DNA from: an uncultured bacterium
GTDB lineage: Bacteria > Cyanobacteriota > Vampirovibrionia > Gastranaerophilales > Gastranaerophilaceae
Length of the DNA: 64,000 nucleotides
Direction of reading: 5' to 3'
Assembly: GCA_949296355.1 (NCBI GenBank)
Contig: CASFPS010000006.1
Location: 34,926-98,925 of the forward strand
The notes beneath the pieces are model-generated. The model was given only the letters and a program-made list of their open reading frames with translations, made no database searches and was not told where the DNA came from. Position 1 is the first letter of the stretch. Each line of letters opens with the position of its first letter. Position numbers and translations under genes: made by a program. Of the stretch, positions 49,096 to 58,180 are shown one piece after another.

Positions 49096-50487
49096 ATGTA
49101 CGGATTAATATTAGCAGGCGGTTCAGGCAGCAGATTATGGCCATTATCAAGAGAATTGTATCCTAAGCAACTTATAAATTTGCAGGATAAGGAAAGTCTT
49201 TTGCAAGCGACTTTTGAAAGAATTGCAAACTGCATGCCGGAAGAAAATATTATCAGTATGACCGGTGTAAAACACTTTTCTAATGTTAAATACCAGCTTT
49301 CATCAATTTGTAATAATGCATTAGTTCTCTCCGAACCTATTTCTAAAAATACTGCTCCCGCTATTGCTTTAGCAGCAAAATATATTAAAGATAAATTTAA
49401 AACAGACCCTGTTATACTTGTTGTACCGTCCGACCATTTGATTACAGATACCGGAGTCTTTGCTGCTACCGTAAAAGAAGGCGAAAAGATAGCCCAAATG
49501 GGTTATATCGTAACTTTTGGCATAAAACCGACTTATCCGGAAACAGGCTACGGATACATTAATGTTACAAATACGGAAATATTAAGCGGGGTAAAAGTAA
49601 ACAAGTTTGTAGAAAAACCTGATGAAAAACTTGCGGAAGAGTATATTGCAGATGGGCATTATTACTGGAACAGCGGTATATTTATGTTCAAAGCTTCTAC
49701 TCTTTTAGAAGAAGTAAAAAAACATTCTCCTGAAATTGCTAATGTTTTAGAAGAGTTTGATTTTTCTGAATCAAATGAAATTCCGTTTACTATTTATGAT
49801 AAAATGCCATCGATTTCCATAGATTATGCGGTTATGGAAAAATCAAACAAAATTGCGCTTCTTAAGCTTGAGAGCGGATGGAATGATTTAGGAAGCTGGA
49901 AGTCGATTTATGATGTGAGCGAAAAAGACAGAGACGGAAACGTTAAAATCGGACATGTTCTGGATGAAGGCTCTAAAAACTCTTTGATTTATTCTTCTTC
50001 TAAACTCGTTGCAACAATCGGTCTTGAAAATATGGTTGTAGTGGAAACAGAAGATGCAATTCTTGCTTGCAGGGCAGATAAGACTCAGGATGTTAAAAAG
50101 ATTTTTGAAACACTTAAAAAACAAAACGATAACACCCATCTTGTGCATAAAACAGTTTACAGACCGTGGGGATTTTATACGGTACTGGCTGAAGGCAATG
50201 GATTTTTGACAAAAATGATACAGGTTAATCCGGGGCAGAAGCTTTCAGTTCAGTCTCATAATTTCAGAAGCGAACACTGGGTTGTGCTTGAAGGTACGGC
50301 AAAAGTAATCTTGGAAGGTAAAGAACTTATCCTAAGCCCGGGACATAGTATTGATATTCCGCTAAAAGCAATTCATTCGCTCCAGAATCCGTACAAAGAA
50401 AACGTAAAAGTTATCGAAGTTCAAAAAGGCGATCCTTTGATTGAAGAAGATATCATAAGATATGAAGATATGTACGGAAGAGTGTAG
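49096..50487 (+). CDS. manC: Mannose-1-phosphate guanylyltransferase / mannose-6-phosphate isomerase
   Basis: 463 aa, makes GDP-mannose for cell-surface glycans. N-terminal nucleotidyltransferase domain (LAGGSGSRLWPLSRELYPKQ; FVEKP; WNSGIFMF) and C-terminal type II isomerase cupin (VYRPWGFYTVL...VNPGQKLSVQSHNFRSEHWVVL). It would take mannose-1-phosphate from the phosphohexomutase encoded at 7.7 kb. No glycan gene cluster is adjacent. Confidence 0.95.
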   Translation: MYGLILAGGSGSRLWPLSRELYPKQLINLQDKESLLQATFERIANCMPEENIISMTGVKHFSNVKYQLSSICNNALVLSEPISKNTAPAIALAAKYIKDKFKTDPVILVVPSDHLITDTGVFAATVKEGEKIAQMGYIVTFGIKPTYPETGYGYINVTNTEILSGVKVNKFVEKPDEKLAEEYIADGHYYWNSGIFMFKASTLLEEVKKHSPEIANVLEEFDFSESNEIPFTIYDKMPSISIDYAVMEKSNKIALLKLESGWNDLGSWKSIYDVSEKDRDGNVKIGHVLDEGSKNSLIYSSSKLVATIGLENMVVVETEDAILACRADKTQDVKKIFETLKKQNDNTHLVHKTVYRPWGFYTVLAEGNGFLTKMIQVNPGQKLSVQSHNFRSEHWVVLEGTAKVILEGKELILSPGHSIDIPLKAIHSLQNPYKENVKVIEVQKGDPLIEEDIIRYEDMYGRV

Positions 50488-50522
50488 GTGAATTATCTTA
50501 CATTGAAATAAAGGAATCTTTT

Positions 50523-51035
50523 ATGAATGAATTAACAATTATTAAAAACCTTATTTATGAAATAAGAGGGCAGAAAGTCATGATTGACAGAGATTTAGCA
50601 GAACTATACGGGGTTGAAACCAAAAAGTTGAATCAAGCTGTTAAACGTAACATTAAAAGATTTCCTGTTGATTTTATGTTTCAACTCACTGACGAAGAGC
50701 AAAAGGAACTGGTCACAAATTGTGACCACCTCAAAAATTTAAAATACAGCTATCAAAATGCCTATGCTTTTACTGAACACGGTGTCACTATGCTTGCAAG
50801 CGTTCTAAACAGTGATAAAGCCATAGAAATAAATGTACAAATTGTAAGAGCTTTTGTTCAATTAAGGCAATTTGTCCTTGAGCATAAAGACCTTACAAAA
50901 CGATTTCAGGAATTGGAACAATATTTTATTAACTATTGCAAGGACAATGAAGCCGATAAACAAAGGATTTATGAAGCTATAGACTTACTGATGGATAGAA
51001 CAAAACCAGCTAAGATAGGATTTAAGGCGGATTAA
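50523..51035 (+). CDS. ORF6N-domain protein
   Basis: 170 aa. The N-terminal ORF6N domain is clear: IRGQKVMIDRDLAELYGVETKKLNQAVKRN-x-x-RFP-x-DFMFQLT, then AFTEHGVTMLASVLNS. Coiled C-terminus. Such proteins are DNA-binding and typical of prophages and mobile DNA, but they also stand alone in many genomes. No phage genes adjoin. AAAGGAA precedes the ATG. It starts 35 nt after manC. Confidence 0.88.
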   Translation: MNELTIIKNLIYEIRGQKVMIDRDLAELYGVETKKLNQAVKRNIKRFPVDFMFQLTDEEQKELVTNCDHLKNLKYSYQNAYAFTEHGVTMLASVLNSDKAIEINVQIVRAFVQLRQFVLEHKDLTKRFQELEQYFINYCKDNEADKQRIYEAIDLLMDRTKPAKIGFKAD

Positions 51036-51155
51036 TGGCTGCAATTCAGAAACGAAAAAAGAAAAATTTTATAAAACATATTTGTGCTTTCAATGTAAGT
51101 CATATTTACAAAGCAGACATTAACATTCCAACTTTTATAAAAAGATTTTTTAGTA

Positions 51156-51161
51156 TATATT
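51156..51161 (+). promoter_or_regulatory. -10 element of a probably leaderless mtaB transcript
   Basis: TATATT ends 6 nt before the mtaB ATG; no ribosome binding site. Confidence 0.4.
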
Positions 51162-51167
51162 AAGACT

Positions 51168-52433
51168 ATGAAAAAGTTTTATCTTAAATCCATGGGGTGC
51201 AAATCAAACCAGTTTGAGGGGCAAATTGTTTCTCAAAAGCTCGTTGCTGCAGGTTATGAACAGGTAAAAAAGCTTGAAGAGGCGGAATATTACATTCTTA
51301 ACTCCTGTTCTGTTACCCAAACAAGCGACAACGAAGCTATGTATCTTTTAAGACATGCGCATAATACCGGTTTAACAACAATTCTAACCGGCTGTATTGC
51401 CCAGATTGAAAAAGAAAAACTTCTATCAGAACCTTTTATTGACTACGTTTTCGGAAACGAAGATAAATTTAACCTGTCGGAGCTGCTTGCAAAAGAAGAG
51501 CATTTTGCAGTAAAAGACCTGATGGGAGAAACGGAGTTTTGTAAAGTAACGCTTGAGGATACAACAAAGACAAGAATCAGTCTTAAAATACAGGACGGGT
51601 GCGATAACAGATGTTCTTACTGCATAATTCCTTATGGCAGAGGTAAATCCAGGAGTGCTGATCCGGATTTTATTATAAATGAAATTAACAGATATGCTGA
51701 TTCCGGCTATAAAGAAGTTGTATTAACAGGAATCCACATAGGTTTATGGGGTAAAGATAGGGGTAAAGATATAGGGCTGGAATTGCTGGATTTGTTAAAG
51801 GAGATTGAAGCAAAAACAAAAATACCAAGATATCGTCTCGGCTCATTAAATCCGCATGAGATAACTCCTAAGATGCTTGATTTTCTTCAAACAAGCGAAA
51901 AATTCTGCCCGCATTTTCATCTGTCGCTGCAATCAGCTTGCAACAGAACTCTAAAGAGGATGAACAGGCACTATACTGTTGAATATTATTTAGACCAGAT
52001 TGAAGATATTGTCTCAAGATTTGATAAACCTTTTTTAGGATGCGACATTATTGCGGGTTTTGCCGGCGAAACAGAAGAAGATTTTGAAACAACCGTTGAG
52101 AATTTAAAGAAATCAAAACTGAGCCGGATTCATACATTCCCTTATTCCATAAGAAAGGGAACAATTGCTGAGAAAATGGACGGACATTTGCCGGAAAAAG
52201 TCAAAGAGCAGCGTGCTCGTATAATAAAAGATATTTCAAAAGAAAAGCATTTGGCTTTTTTGAAATCGAATATCGGCTTTGAACGGGAAGTTCTTATTGA
52301 AAAACGTCTCGATAAAAACGGCAAATACAAAGGACTTACCGGAAATTATATTACAGTAAGACTTGATAAAGGTGAATTTAATACATTACAGAAAGTAAAA
52401 TTATCAGAGAGTAATATTTTGAAAGATGAATAA
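51168..52433 (+). CDS. mtaB: tRNA (N6-threonylcarbamoyladenosine37-C2)-methylthiotransferase MtaB
   Basis: Radical SAM enzyme converting t6A37 to ms2t6A37. UPF0004 domain with C10 (MGCKSNQFEGQ), SCSVT and TGCIAQ; radical SAM cluster C-DNRC-SYC followed by IIPYGRGKSRS; C-terminal TRAM domain. 421 aa. The MGCK-x-NQ-x-E signature is MtaB rather than MiaB. Leaderless-type start. Confidence 0.93.
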   Translation: MKKFYLKSMGCKSNQFEGQIVSQKLVAAGYEQVKKLEEAEYYILNSCSVTQTSDNEAMYLLRHAHNTGLTTILTGCIAQIEKEKLLSEPFIDYVFGNEDKFNLSELLAKEEHFAVKDLMGETEFCKVTLEDTTKTRISLKIQDGCDNRCSYCIIPYGRGKSRSADPDFIINEINRYADSGYKEVVLTGIHIGLWGKDRGKDIGLELLDLLKEIEAKTKIPRYRLGSLNPHEITPKMLDFLQTSEKFCPHFHLSLQSACNRTLKRMNRHYTVEYYLDQIEDIVSRFDKPFLGCDIIAGFAGETEEDFETTVENLKKSKLSRIHTFPYSIRKGTIAEKMDGHLPEKVKEQRARIIKDISKEKHLAFLKSNIGFEREVLIEKRLDKNGKYKGLTGNYITVRLDKGEFNTLQKVKLSESNILKDE

Positions 52434-52448
52434 GCTCTTTTACTCTTT

Positions 52449-52781
52449 TTAAGTATGATTCGGGCTCTCGTATTCAATACCCTTTTCTTTTAGGGCATTA
52501 ATAAATCTTTCTGCGCAGGCATGCTGAACTTCCGGCGGAACAACACGGAGAATTTCAACCGTTTTTGATATAATCGGATCTTTATCGTACCATCTGCAGC
52601 CATTAACCGGTTTTACCAGATCGTAAAATCTGTCTAATGCTTCTTTAGAAACTTTTTGTTCCAATTTATCAAGAAAAACTACTGCATGCTCTTTTAGTTC
52701 CTCTTGATAATTTTTCAAAAGCTCAATTACTTCCAAAAGTTTCGGATCATGATCATACCATCTTTTATAAGCGGGACTCAT
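52449..52781 (-). CDS. Small duplicated helical protein (110 aa)
   Basis: Made of two similar halves: each starts RWYD-x-DP, followed by about 35 helical residues (KLLEVIELLKNY...; IISKTVEILRVV...). Family not recognised. Start lies 17 nt inside the end of murA with AAAGGGGG upstream, so it is translationally linked to murA. Confidence 0.75.
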   Translation of the reverse strand: MSPAYKRWYDHDPKLLEVIELLKNYQEELKEHAVVFLDKLEQKVSKEALDRFYDLVKPVNGCRWYDKDPIISKTVEILRVVPPEVQHACAERFINALKEKGIEYESPNHT

Positions 52782-54081
52782 TAAATACCCCCTTTATTTG
52801 AGTTTCAGTTTCATCATTATATCTGTAAATTTTACCGCCAAGTTTTTGAAGTTTGTATTCAAACTCTTCATACCCTCTGTCGATATGGTGCAGCTTTTCT
52901 ACAATCGTTTCACCATTCGCCATTAATCCTGCAATAACCAGAGCTGCTCCTGCTCTTAAATCGCTGGCTGCAACAGTTGCACCTGTAAGATTTTTAACCC
53001 CTTTAATAATGGCATGGTTTCTGTCCTGATGAATATCAGCCCCCATTCTTCTTAAATCAGGAACCTGCATAAATCTGTTTTCGTACAGACTTTCTGTAAT
53101 AATACCGACACCGTTTGCGGTTGTAAGAAGCGTCATTGCAATAGCCTGTAAATCGGTAGGAAAACCCGGATACGGCTGAGTTACAAAGTTGATAGAATTT
53201 AATCTGCCTCTGCAGCTTACTTCTATTGTGGTTGGTTCAATGAGCTTAATATTAGCTCCCATTTTGATTAATTTGTCATTAAAAAATGTTAAATGAGCAG
53301 GAAATACATTTCTTATAATTGCTTTTCCCTTAGTTGCAACAACCGCTGCCATAAAAGTTCCGGCTTCAATTCTGTCCGGAATTGTTGTGTATTCAGCGGA
53401 GTGTAAGTTTTCTGCTTTGACACCGTTTATTATAATCTCAGAAGTACCTGCCCCTATAATATCCGCGCCTATGGTATTCAAAAAGTTTGCAAGGTCAATG
53501 ATTTCCGGCTCCTGTGCAGCGTTTTGAATTCTTGTAGAGCCTTCTGCAAGCACGGCTGCAAGCATTAAGTTCTCTGTTGCGCCTACGGACGGTATATCCA
53601 GATAAATATCTGTTCCGACAAGTTTTGATGCTTTAGCGTGAACATATCCGTTTTCTATTTTTATTTTAGCACCGAGTGCCTCTAAACCCTTGATATGAAA
53701 ATCAACTCTTCTTTCTCCGATTGCACATCCGCCCGGAAGTGCAACAATAGCTTCTTTGCAGCGGGACATAAGTGCACCCAGAATGATAAAAGAGGCTCTC
53801 ATTTTGCTGACAAGTTCATATTTAGCGGTGATTGAAGTGATATTAGAAGCATCAACTTCTACGGATTTTTCTTCTTTATTGTAGATGTACTTAGCGCCTA
53901 AATCAGATAAGACATTGAGCATAATATCAACATCTGTAAGATGAGGAACGTTGTAGATTTTTGTTTTACCTTTAACAAGAATAGTGGCAGCAAGATGCTT
54001 TAATACGGCATTTTTTGCACCACCGATGGAAACTTCTCCTCTTAGAGTCTCTCCGCCTGTTATTTTGAACTTCTCTGCCAA
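52765..54081 (-). CDS. murA: UDP-N-acetylglucosamine 1-carboxyvinyltransferase
   Basis: First committed step of peptidoglycan synthesis. 438 aa. GGAKNAVLK (K24-N25), the catalytic loop GGCAIGERRVD with C119, R-x-G-x-L near the middle, and DLRAGAALVIAG. The active cysteine predicts fosfomycin sensitivity. Start is TTG with GGAGGAA upstream. Confidence 0.97.
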   Translation of the reverse strand: MAEKFKITGGETLRGEVSIGGAKNAVLKHLAATILVKGKTKIYNVPHLTDVDIMLNVLSDLGAKYIYNKEEKSVEVDASNITSITAKYELVSKMRASFIILGALMSRCKEAIVALPGGCAIGERRVDFHIKGLEALGAKIKIENGYVHAKASKLVGTDIYLDIPSVGATENLMLAAVLAEGSTRIQNAAQEPEIIDLANFLNTIGADIIGAGTSEIIINGVKAENLHSAEYTTIPDRIEAGTFMAAVVATKGKAIIRNVFPAHLTFFNDKLIKMGANIKLIEPTTIEVSCRGRLNSINFVTQPYPGFPTDLQAIAMTLLTTANGVGIITESLYENRFMQVPDLRRMGADIHQDRNHAIIKGVKNLTGATVAASDLRAGAALVIAGLMANGETIVEKLHHIDRGYEEFEYKLQKLGGKIYRYNDETETQIKGVFNESRL

Positions 54082-54175
54082 AATTCCTCCAATCTATATA
54101 TTATAATACAATTATTAAGATTGAATGTAAAGTAGTATTTCAATTAGAGATATGTAATTAGTGAAATTTCAAGAT

Positions 54176-54216
54176 AAAAGGCGCTTTGGGTTTCCCCAAA
54201 GCGCCTTTTTATTAAA
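54176..54216 (-). terminator. Bidirectional-type terminator after the rubrerythrin gene
   Basis: 15-bp perfect stem (AAAAGGCGCTTTGGG and complement) with a TTTC loop and T-runs on both strands. Confidence 0.88.
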
Positions 54217-54224
54217 AATATTTA

Positions 54225-54764
54225 TTAATAATTTTTAGCCTTAACCATAAAATAGCTTTGCGGGTGTTTGCAAACAGGGCATACGTCTATTGCCGTGTCT
54301 CCTGTATATGAGAAGCCGCAGTTAGCGCATTCCCAAACAACAGGTTCTGATTTTTTGAAAACCTCTTCTTTTTTGATGTTTTCAAGAAGTTTTCTGTATC
54401 TTTCTTCATGGTCTTTTTCAATTTTTGCAACATTTTCAAATAAAAGTGCTATATCATCAAACCCTTCTTCTTTTGCTTCTCTGGCAAATTTTGCATACAT
54501 ATCTGTCCATTCGTAGTTTTCTCCGGTAGCGGCATCTTCAAGATTCTCTATTGTAGAGCCGACAGAGCCGCCATGGAGAAGTTTGAACCAGATTTTAGCG
54601 TGTTCTTTTTCGTTGTTGGCAGTCTCTTCAAAAAGTTTTGAAATTTGTACATAGCCGTCCTTTTTAGCCTGTGAAGCATAGTAAGTATACTTGTTTCTTG
54701 CCTGTGATTCACCGGAAAAAGCTTCCATCAGGTTCTTTTCAGTTTTAGATCCTCTTAATTCCAT
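54225..54764 (-). CDS. Rubrerythrin
   Basis: Peroxide-reducing non-heme iron protein. 179 aa from the ATG at 54764; an ATG five codons upstream overlaps the AAAGGAG ribosome binding site. Diiron four-helix bundle: [44 protein letters not shown]-terminal rubredoxin domain with CANC and CPVC. Indicates an anaerobic lifestyle with oxidative-stress defence. Promoter on the minus strand TGTTATAAT (54791-54799). Confidence 0.95.
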   Translation of the reverse strand: MELRGSKTEKNLMEAFSGESQARNKYTYYASQAKKDGYVQISKLFEETANNEKEHAKIWFKLLHGGSVGSTIENLEDAATGENYEWTDMYAKFAREAKEEGFDDIALLFENVAKIEKDHEERYRKLLENIKKEEVFKKSEPVVWECANCGFSYTGDTAIDVCPVCKHPQSYFMVKAKNY

Positions 54765-54790
54765 ATAAACTCCTTTCATTTCAAAATTGT

Positions 54791-54799
54791 ATTATAACA
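54791..54799 (-). promoter_or_regulatory. Extended -10 promoter of the rubrerythrin gene
   Basis: TGTTATAAT on the minus strand, divergent from the rarA promoter. Confidence 0.5.
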
Positions 54800-54809
54800 T
54801 AAGAATTTG

Positions 54810-54818
54810 TGCTAAGAT
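54810..54818 (+). promoter_or_regulatory. Extended -10 promoter of a probably leaderless rarA transcript
   Basis: TGCTAAGAT ends 6 nt before the rarA ATG; no ribosome binding site. Confidence 0.45.
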
Positions 54819-54824
54819 AGTGTT

Positions 54825-56057
54825 ATGGATTTGTTTAAGCAGTTAGAGGAAGTGAATCGTCAAACTCCGCTTGCGGAGATACTCAGACCAAAAACTCTCG
54901 ACGAGTTTCTCGGACAGTCAAATGTTGTAGCGCCAAATTCACCGCTTTTGAATCTTTTGAAAACCCAGAGATTATTTTCACTGATTCTATGGGGAACTCC
55001 GGGCTGCGGGAAAACAACTCTTGCAAGGCTTATTGCAACAAAAGTAAATGCGCAGTTTATAGAACTTTCTGCTGTAACTTCCGGAATCAAAGAGATTAAG
55101 GAAACCGTAGAACAGGCGCGTCAGGCTTTAAGAGCCGGTCAAAAGACTATTTTATTTATAGATGAAATTCATAGATATTCAAAAACCCAGCAGGATGCTC
55201 TGCTTCCGCATGTCGAAAACGGAACTGTATTCTTAATAGGCTCTACTACTGAAAATCCGTCTTTTCAGGTAGTTCCTGCACTTCTTTCCAGAGTTCAGGT
55301 AATAAGATTAAACCCGATTAATGATGTAAGTATGGCAAAAATTATTAACAGAGGTTTTGAATACCTGGAGAAGCATTACCAGCCGATTCAGTATGAAGAT
55401 GAGGTTACTAAATTTATTGTAAATAATGCGCGCGGTGATGCAAGATGTGCGCTTAATCTTGTTGAGAATTCTTATTTTGCGAGTAATTTTTCCGGTGATA
55501 CAAGACTTTTGTCTGTAGAAATTTTGGAGAGTATTACACAAAAAAGAAACACGAGGTATTCTACCCAGGAACATTATGACTGCGCTTCGGCATTTCAGAA
55601 AAGTTTGAGAGGGTCTGACGCCGATGCTGCAATATATTATCTTGCAAAAATGATTGAAGCGGGTGAAGATCCCAGATTTATTGCAAGAAGGCTTATTGTG
55701 TGCGCGGCAGAAGATGTCGGGATTGCAGATCCAAATGCGATGAATATTGCAGTGAATGCCTATAGGGCAGTTGAAATTATAGGACTTCCTGAGGGCAGGA
55801 TTCCTTTAGCTAATGCAGTTGTATATGTTGCAAAAGCTCCTAAATCAAATAAAGCTTGCATTGCTATAGATAAGGCTCTTGCGGATATCGAGACAGGAAA
55901 TGATTTTCCTCCTCCAATGCATTTAAGAGATGCGCATTATAAAGACGCTAAGAAATACGGATTTGGAGAAGGATATATTTATACACACGATGCGCCTGAT
56001 ATAAAACAACAATTTTTGCCGGACGAACTCGTCGGAAAAAAATATTTGATTGAATAA
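54825..56057 (+). CDS. rarA: Replication-associated recombination protein A
   Basis: AAA+ ATPase (MgsA/RarA, WRNIP1 family) acting at stalled forks. 410 aa. RPKTLDEFLGQ, Walker A GTPGCGKTTLA, Walker B LFIDEIHRY, sensor GSTTENPSF, and the C-terminal tetramerisation domain with ALRGSDADAA...ARRLIVCAAEDVG. Leaderless-type start. Confidence 0.95.
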   Translation: MDLFKQLEEVNRQTPLAEILRPKTLDEFLGQSNVVAPNSPLLNLLKTQRLFSLILWGTPGCGKTTLARLIATKVNAQFIELSAVTSGIKEIKETVEQARQALRAGQKTILFIDEIHRYSKTQQDALLPHVENGTVFLIGSTTENPSFQVVPALLSRVQVIRLNPINDVSMAKIINRGFEYLEKHYQPIQYEDEVTKFIVNNARGDARCALNLVENSYFASNFSGDTRLLSVEILESITQKRNTRYSTQEHYDCASAFQKSLRGSDADAAIYYLAKMIEAGEDPRFIARRLIVCAAEDVGIADPNAMNIAVNAYRAVEIIGLPEGRIPLANAVVYVAKAPKSNKACIAIDKALADIETGNDFPPPMHLRDAHYKDAKKYGFGEGYIYTHDAPDIKQQFLPDELVGKKYLIE

Positions 56058-56096
56058 AAAAAATCCTTCCGATGTTTCAGGAAGGATTTTTTATTT
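56057..56096. terminator. Bidirectional terminator between rarA and rpsT
   Basis: Stem AAAAATCCTTCC / GGAAGGATTTTT, 9-nt loop, A/T runs on both sides. Confidence 0.88.
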
Positions 56097-56106
56097 TTAA
56101 AAAAGC

Positions 56107-56373
56107 TTATTTTGCTAATTTTTTGATAGCAAGAACAAGTCTTGATTTCTTTCTTGCAGCTGTATTTTTGTGCAAAATACCTTTTGAAACAGCCTTGTCG
56201 CATAATTGATATGCTTTAGAAATAGCTGCATTTAAAGCTTCTTTATCATCACCTTCTGCTAAAGCAAGAGCTTTTTTCAAAGCTGTCTTGATAGAAGTTT
56301 TGAATGCTACGTTTCTCTGTCTGTTTGCTTCTGCAATAAGAACTCTTTTTTTTGCTGACTTAATGTTTGCCAT
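56107..56373 (-). CDS. rpsT: 30S ribosomal protein S20
   Basis: 88 aa from the ATG at 56373 (AAAGGAAA upstream); 13 in-frame codons upstream are rejected. MANIKSAKKR start, Ala/Lys-rich helices, KGILHKNTAARKKSRL signature. The leader (about 56374-56470) contains a hairpin (CGGCTTTT / AAAAGCCG), a possible site for autoregulation. Confidence 0.96.
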   Translation of the reverse strand: MANIKSAKKRVLIAEANRQRNVAFKTSIKTALKKALALAEGDDKEALNAAISKAYQLCDKAVSKGILHKNTAARKKSRLVLAIKKLAK

Positions 56374-56622
56374 TTTATATTTCCTTTCACTTGTAACCGG
56401 GAATAAAGCCAATGACCTCTTTATTGCCGGCTTTTATATATGAAGGCAAAAAGCCGATGGATACTTGAATTTCCATTTACCTCTTACCCTCAGAGGATAG
56501 TGAGTAATATTATTGTACTTATAACAAATTATTTTGTAAAGGGGTTAAAGGGGTAAGAAATATTGATTGTTGATATGTAAAATTTGTAGGATTTGAGTAT
56601 CTTTTCTGTTATTTTTTGTTTC

Positions 56623-56631
56623 TGGTATAAT
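56623..56631 (+). promoter_or_regulatory. Extended -10 promoter of gatA
   Basis: TGGTATAAT, about 30 nt before the gatA start codon. Confidence 0.5.
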
Positions 56632-56661
56632 ATTTTTATCGGGTATATTAAAGGAGAAATT

Positions 56662-58125
56662 ATGCTGGAATTATTAAAGAAAAGTGCTATGGAACAGTCT
56701 AAGGCGCTTAAGAATAAAGAAATTTCCGCTGTAGAGCTTACAAAAGCATCTTTGGAGAGAATTAAATCAATTGATGAAAAAATCGGGGCTTTTAATTCTT
56801 TAACAGAAGATATTGCGCTCAAGACAGCAAAAGAAGTTGATGATAAAATTGCAAAAGGTGAGGAATTGCCGCTTCTGGCAGGTGTTCCGCTCGCTCTTAA
56901 AGATAATATGAATCTTATCGGCTCAAAAACAACTGCTTCAAGCAAAATTCTTGAAAACTTTGTTTCGCCTTATAACGCAACTGCAACACAAAAACTTTTG
57001 AATAATTTAATTCCGATTGTCGGAAAAGCTAACCTTGACGAGTTTGCGATGGGATCTTCAAATGAAAACTCTGCTTTCAAAAAGGTTCACAATCCGTGGA
57101 ATTTAAATAAAGTTCCGGGAGGTTCTTCAGGCGGCTCTGCAGCTTCTGTTTCCTCATGCGAAGCGACTCTTGCTCTTGGCTCGGATACAGGCGGAAGTAT
57201 AAGACTTCCTGCAAGCTTCTGCGGTATTGTAGGTATGAAGCCGACTTACGGAAAAGTTTCAAGATACGGCTTAATTGCGTTTGCTTCATCTCTGGATCAG
57301 ATTGGACCTTTTGCAAGAACTGTAGAAGATGCTGCAGCTCTTCTTGAGGTAATTTCAGGATATGATAAACACGATTCAACATCTCTAAACCTTCCTGTAG
57401 AAAACTACAGAAACAGTTTGAATAATGACATCAAGGGAATGAAAATCGGTGTTGTAAAAGAACTGGTTTCAGAAGGACTTGCGGAAGATGTTCAAAAAGC
57501 TATTCAAAATGCTATTGAAACATATAAGTCACTTGGAGCGGAAGTAATTGAAGTTTCGCTTCCTAACCTTAAGCATTCAATCGGTATTTATTATATTTTA
57601 GCAACTGCAGAGTGCAGCTCAAACCTTGCACGTTTTGACGGCGTAAGATATGGTCACAGAACTGCCGATGCTAAAAATCTTCTTGAAATGTATTGCAAAA
57701 CCCGTGCGGAAGGTTTCGGACCGGAAGTTAAACGTCGTATAATGCTCGGAACTTACGCTCTTTCATCAGGTTACTATGATGCTTATTATAAAAAAGCTCT
57801 CCAGATGAGAAGAGTTGTAACTGAGGATTTCCTGAAAGCATTTGAAAAAGTGGATGCGCTTCTTGCTCCTACTTGCCCTAATACAGCTTTTGATTTAGGG
57901 GCAAAAACAGAAGATCCGCTCTCAATGTATCTGACAGATATTGCGACAATTTCTGCTAACCTGGCAGGACTTCCTGCAATCTCCGTTCCGGCAGGTTTTG
58001 ACAGAGACGGAATGCCTATCGGGCTGCAGATTATGACTCCGCAGCTTACGGAAGCAAGATTGTTTAATTTGTCTTACAAGTTTGAACAGGCTCACGATTA
58101 TTATAAAAAGCTTGCAAATATATAA
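56662..58125 (+). CDS. gatA: Asp-tRNA(Asn)/Glu-tRNA(Gln) amidotransferase subunit A
   Basis: Glutaminase subunit of GatCAB, implying indirect Gln-tRNA or Asn-tRNA formation. 487 aa from the ATG at 56662 with AAGGAGAAA. Amidase triad: K in PLALKDN, S in GGSSGGSAA, S in SDTGGSIRLPAS. GatB and GatC are not adjacent. Confidence 0.96.
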   Translation: MLELLKKSAMEQSKALKNKEISAVELTKASLERIKSIDEKIGAFNSLTEDIALKTAKEVDDKIAKGEELPLLAGVPLALKDNMNLIGSKTTASSKILENFVSPYNATATQKLLNNLIPIVGKANLDEFAMGSSNENSAFKKVHNPWNLNKVPGGSSGGSAASVSSCEATLALGSDTGGSIRLPASFCGIVGMKPTYGKVSRYGLIAFASSLDQIGPFARTVEDAAALLEVISGYDKHDSTSLNLPVENYRNSLNNDIKGMKIGVVKELVSEGLAEDVQKAIQNAIETYKSLGAEVIEVSLPNLKHSIGIYYILATAECSSNLARFDGVRYGHRTADAKNLLEMYCKTRAEGFGPEVKRRIMLGTYALSSGYYDAYYKKALQMRRVVTEDFLKAFEKVDALLAPTCPNTAFDLGAKTEDPLSMYLTDIATISANLAGLPAISVPAGFDRDGMPIGLQIMTPQLTEARLFNLSYKFEQAHDYYKKLANI

Positions 58126-58129
58126 TTAA

Positions 58130-58174
58130 AAAAAAGAATGGCGGTCGGGAGAATCCCGACCGCCATTCTTTTTT
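58130..58174. terminator. Strong bidirectional terminator
   Basis: 21-bp perfect stem (AAGAATGGCGGTCGGGA core) with a GAA loop and flanking A/T runs, between convergent gatA and the 236-aa membrane protein gene. Confidence 0.92.
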
Positions 58175-58180
58175 CAAAAT

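Noticed and set aside
48978..49235. 85-residue minus-strand open frame
   Set aside because: Covers the palindromic element and the start of manC; no ribosome binding site and no homology recognised.
50523..51035. ORF6N gene as sign of a prophage
   Set aside because: No integrase, capsid, terminase or lysis genes nearby; manC and mtaB flank it directly.
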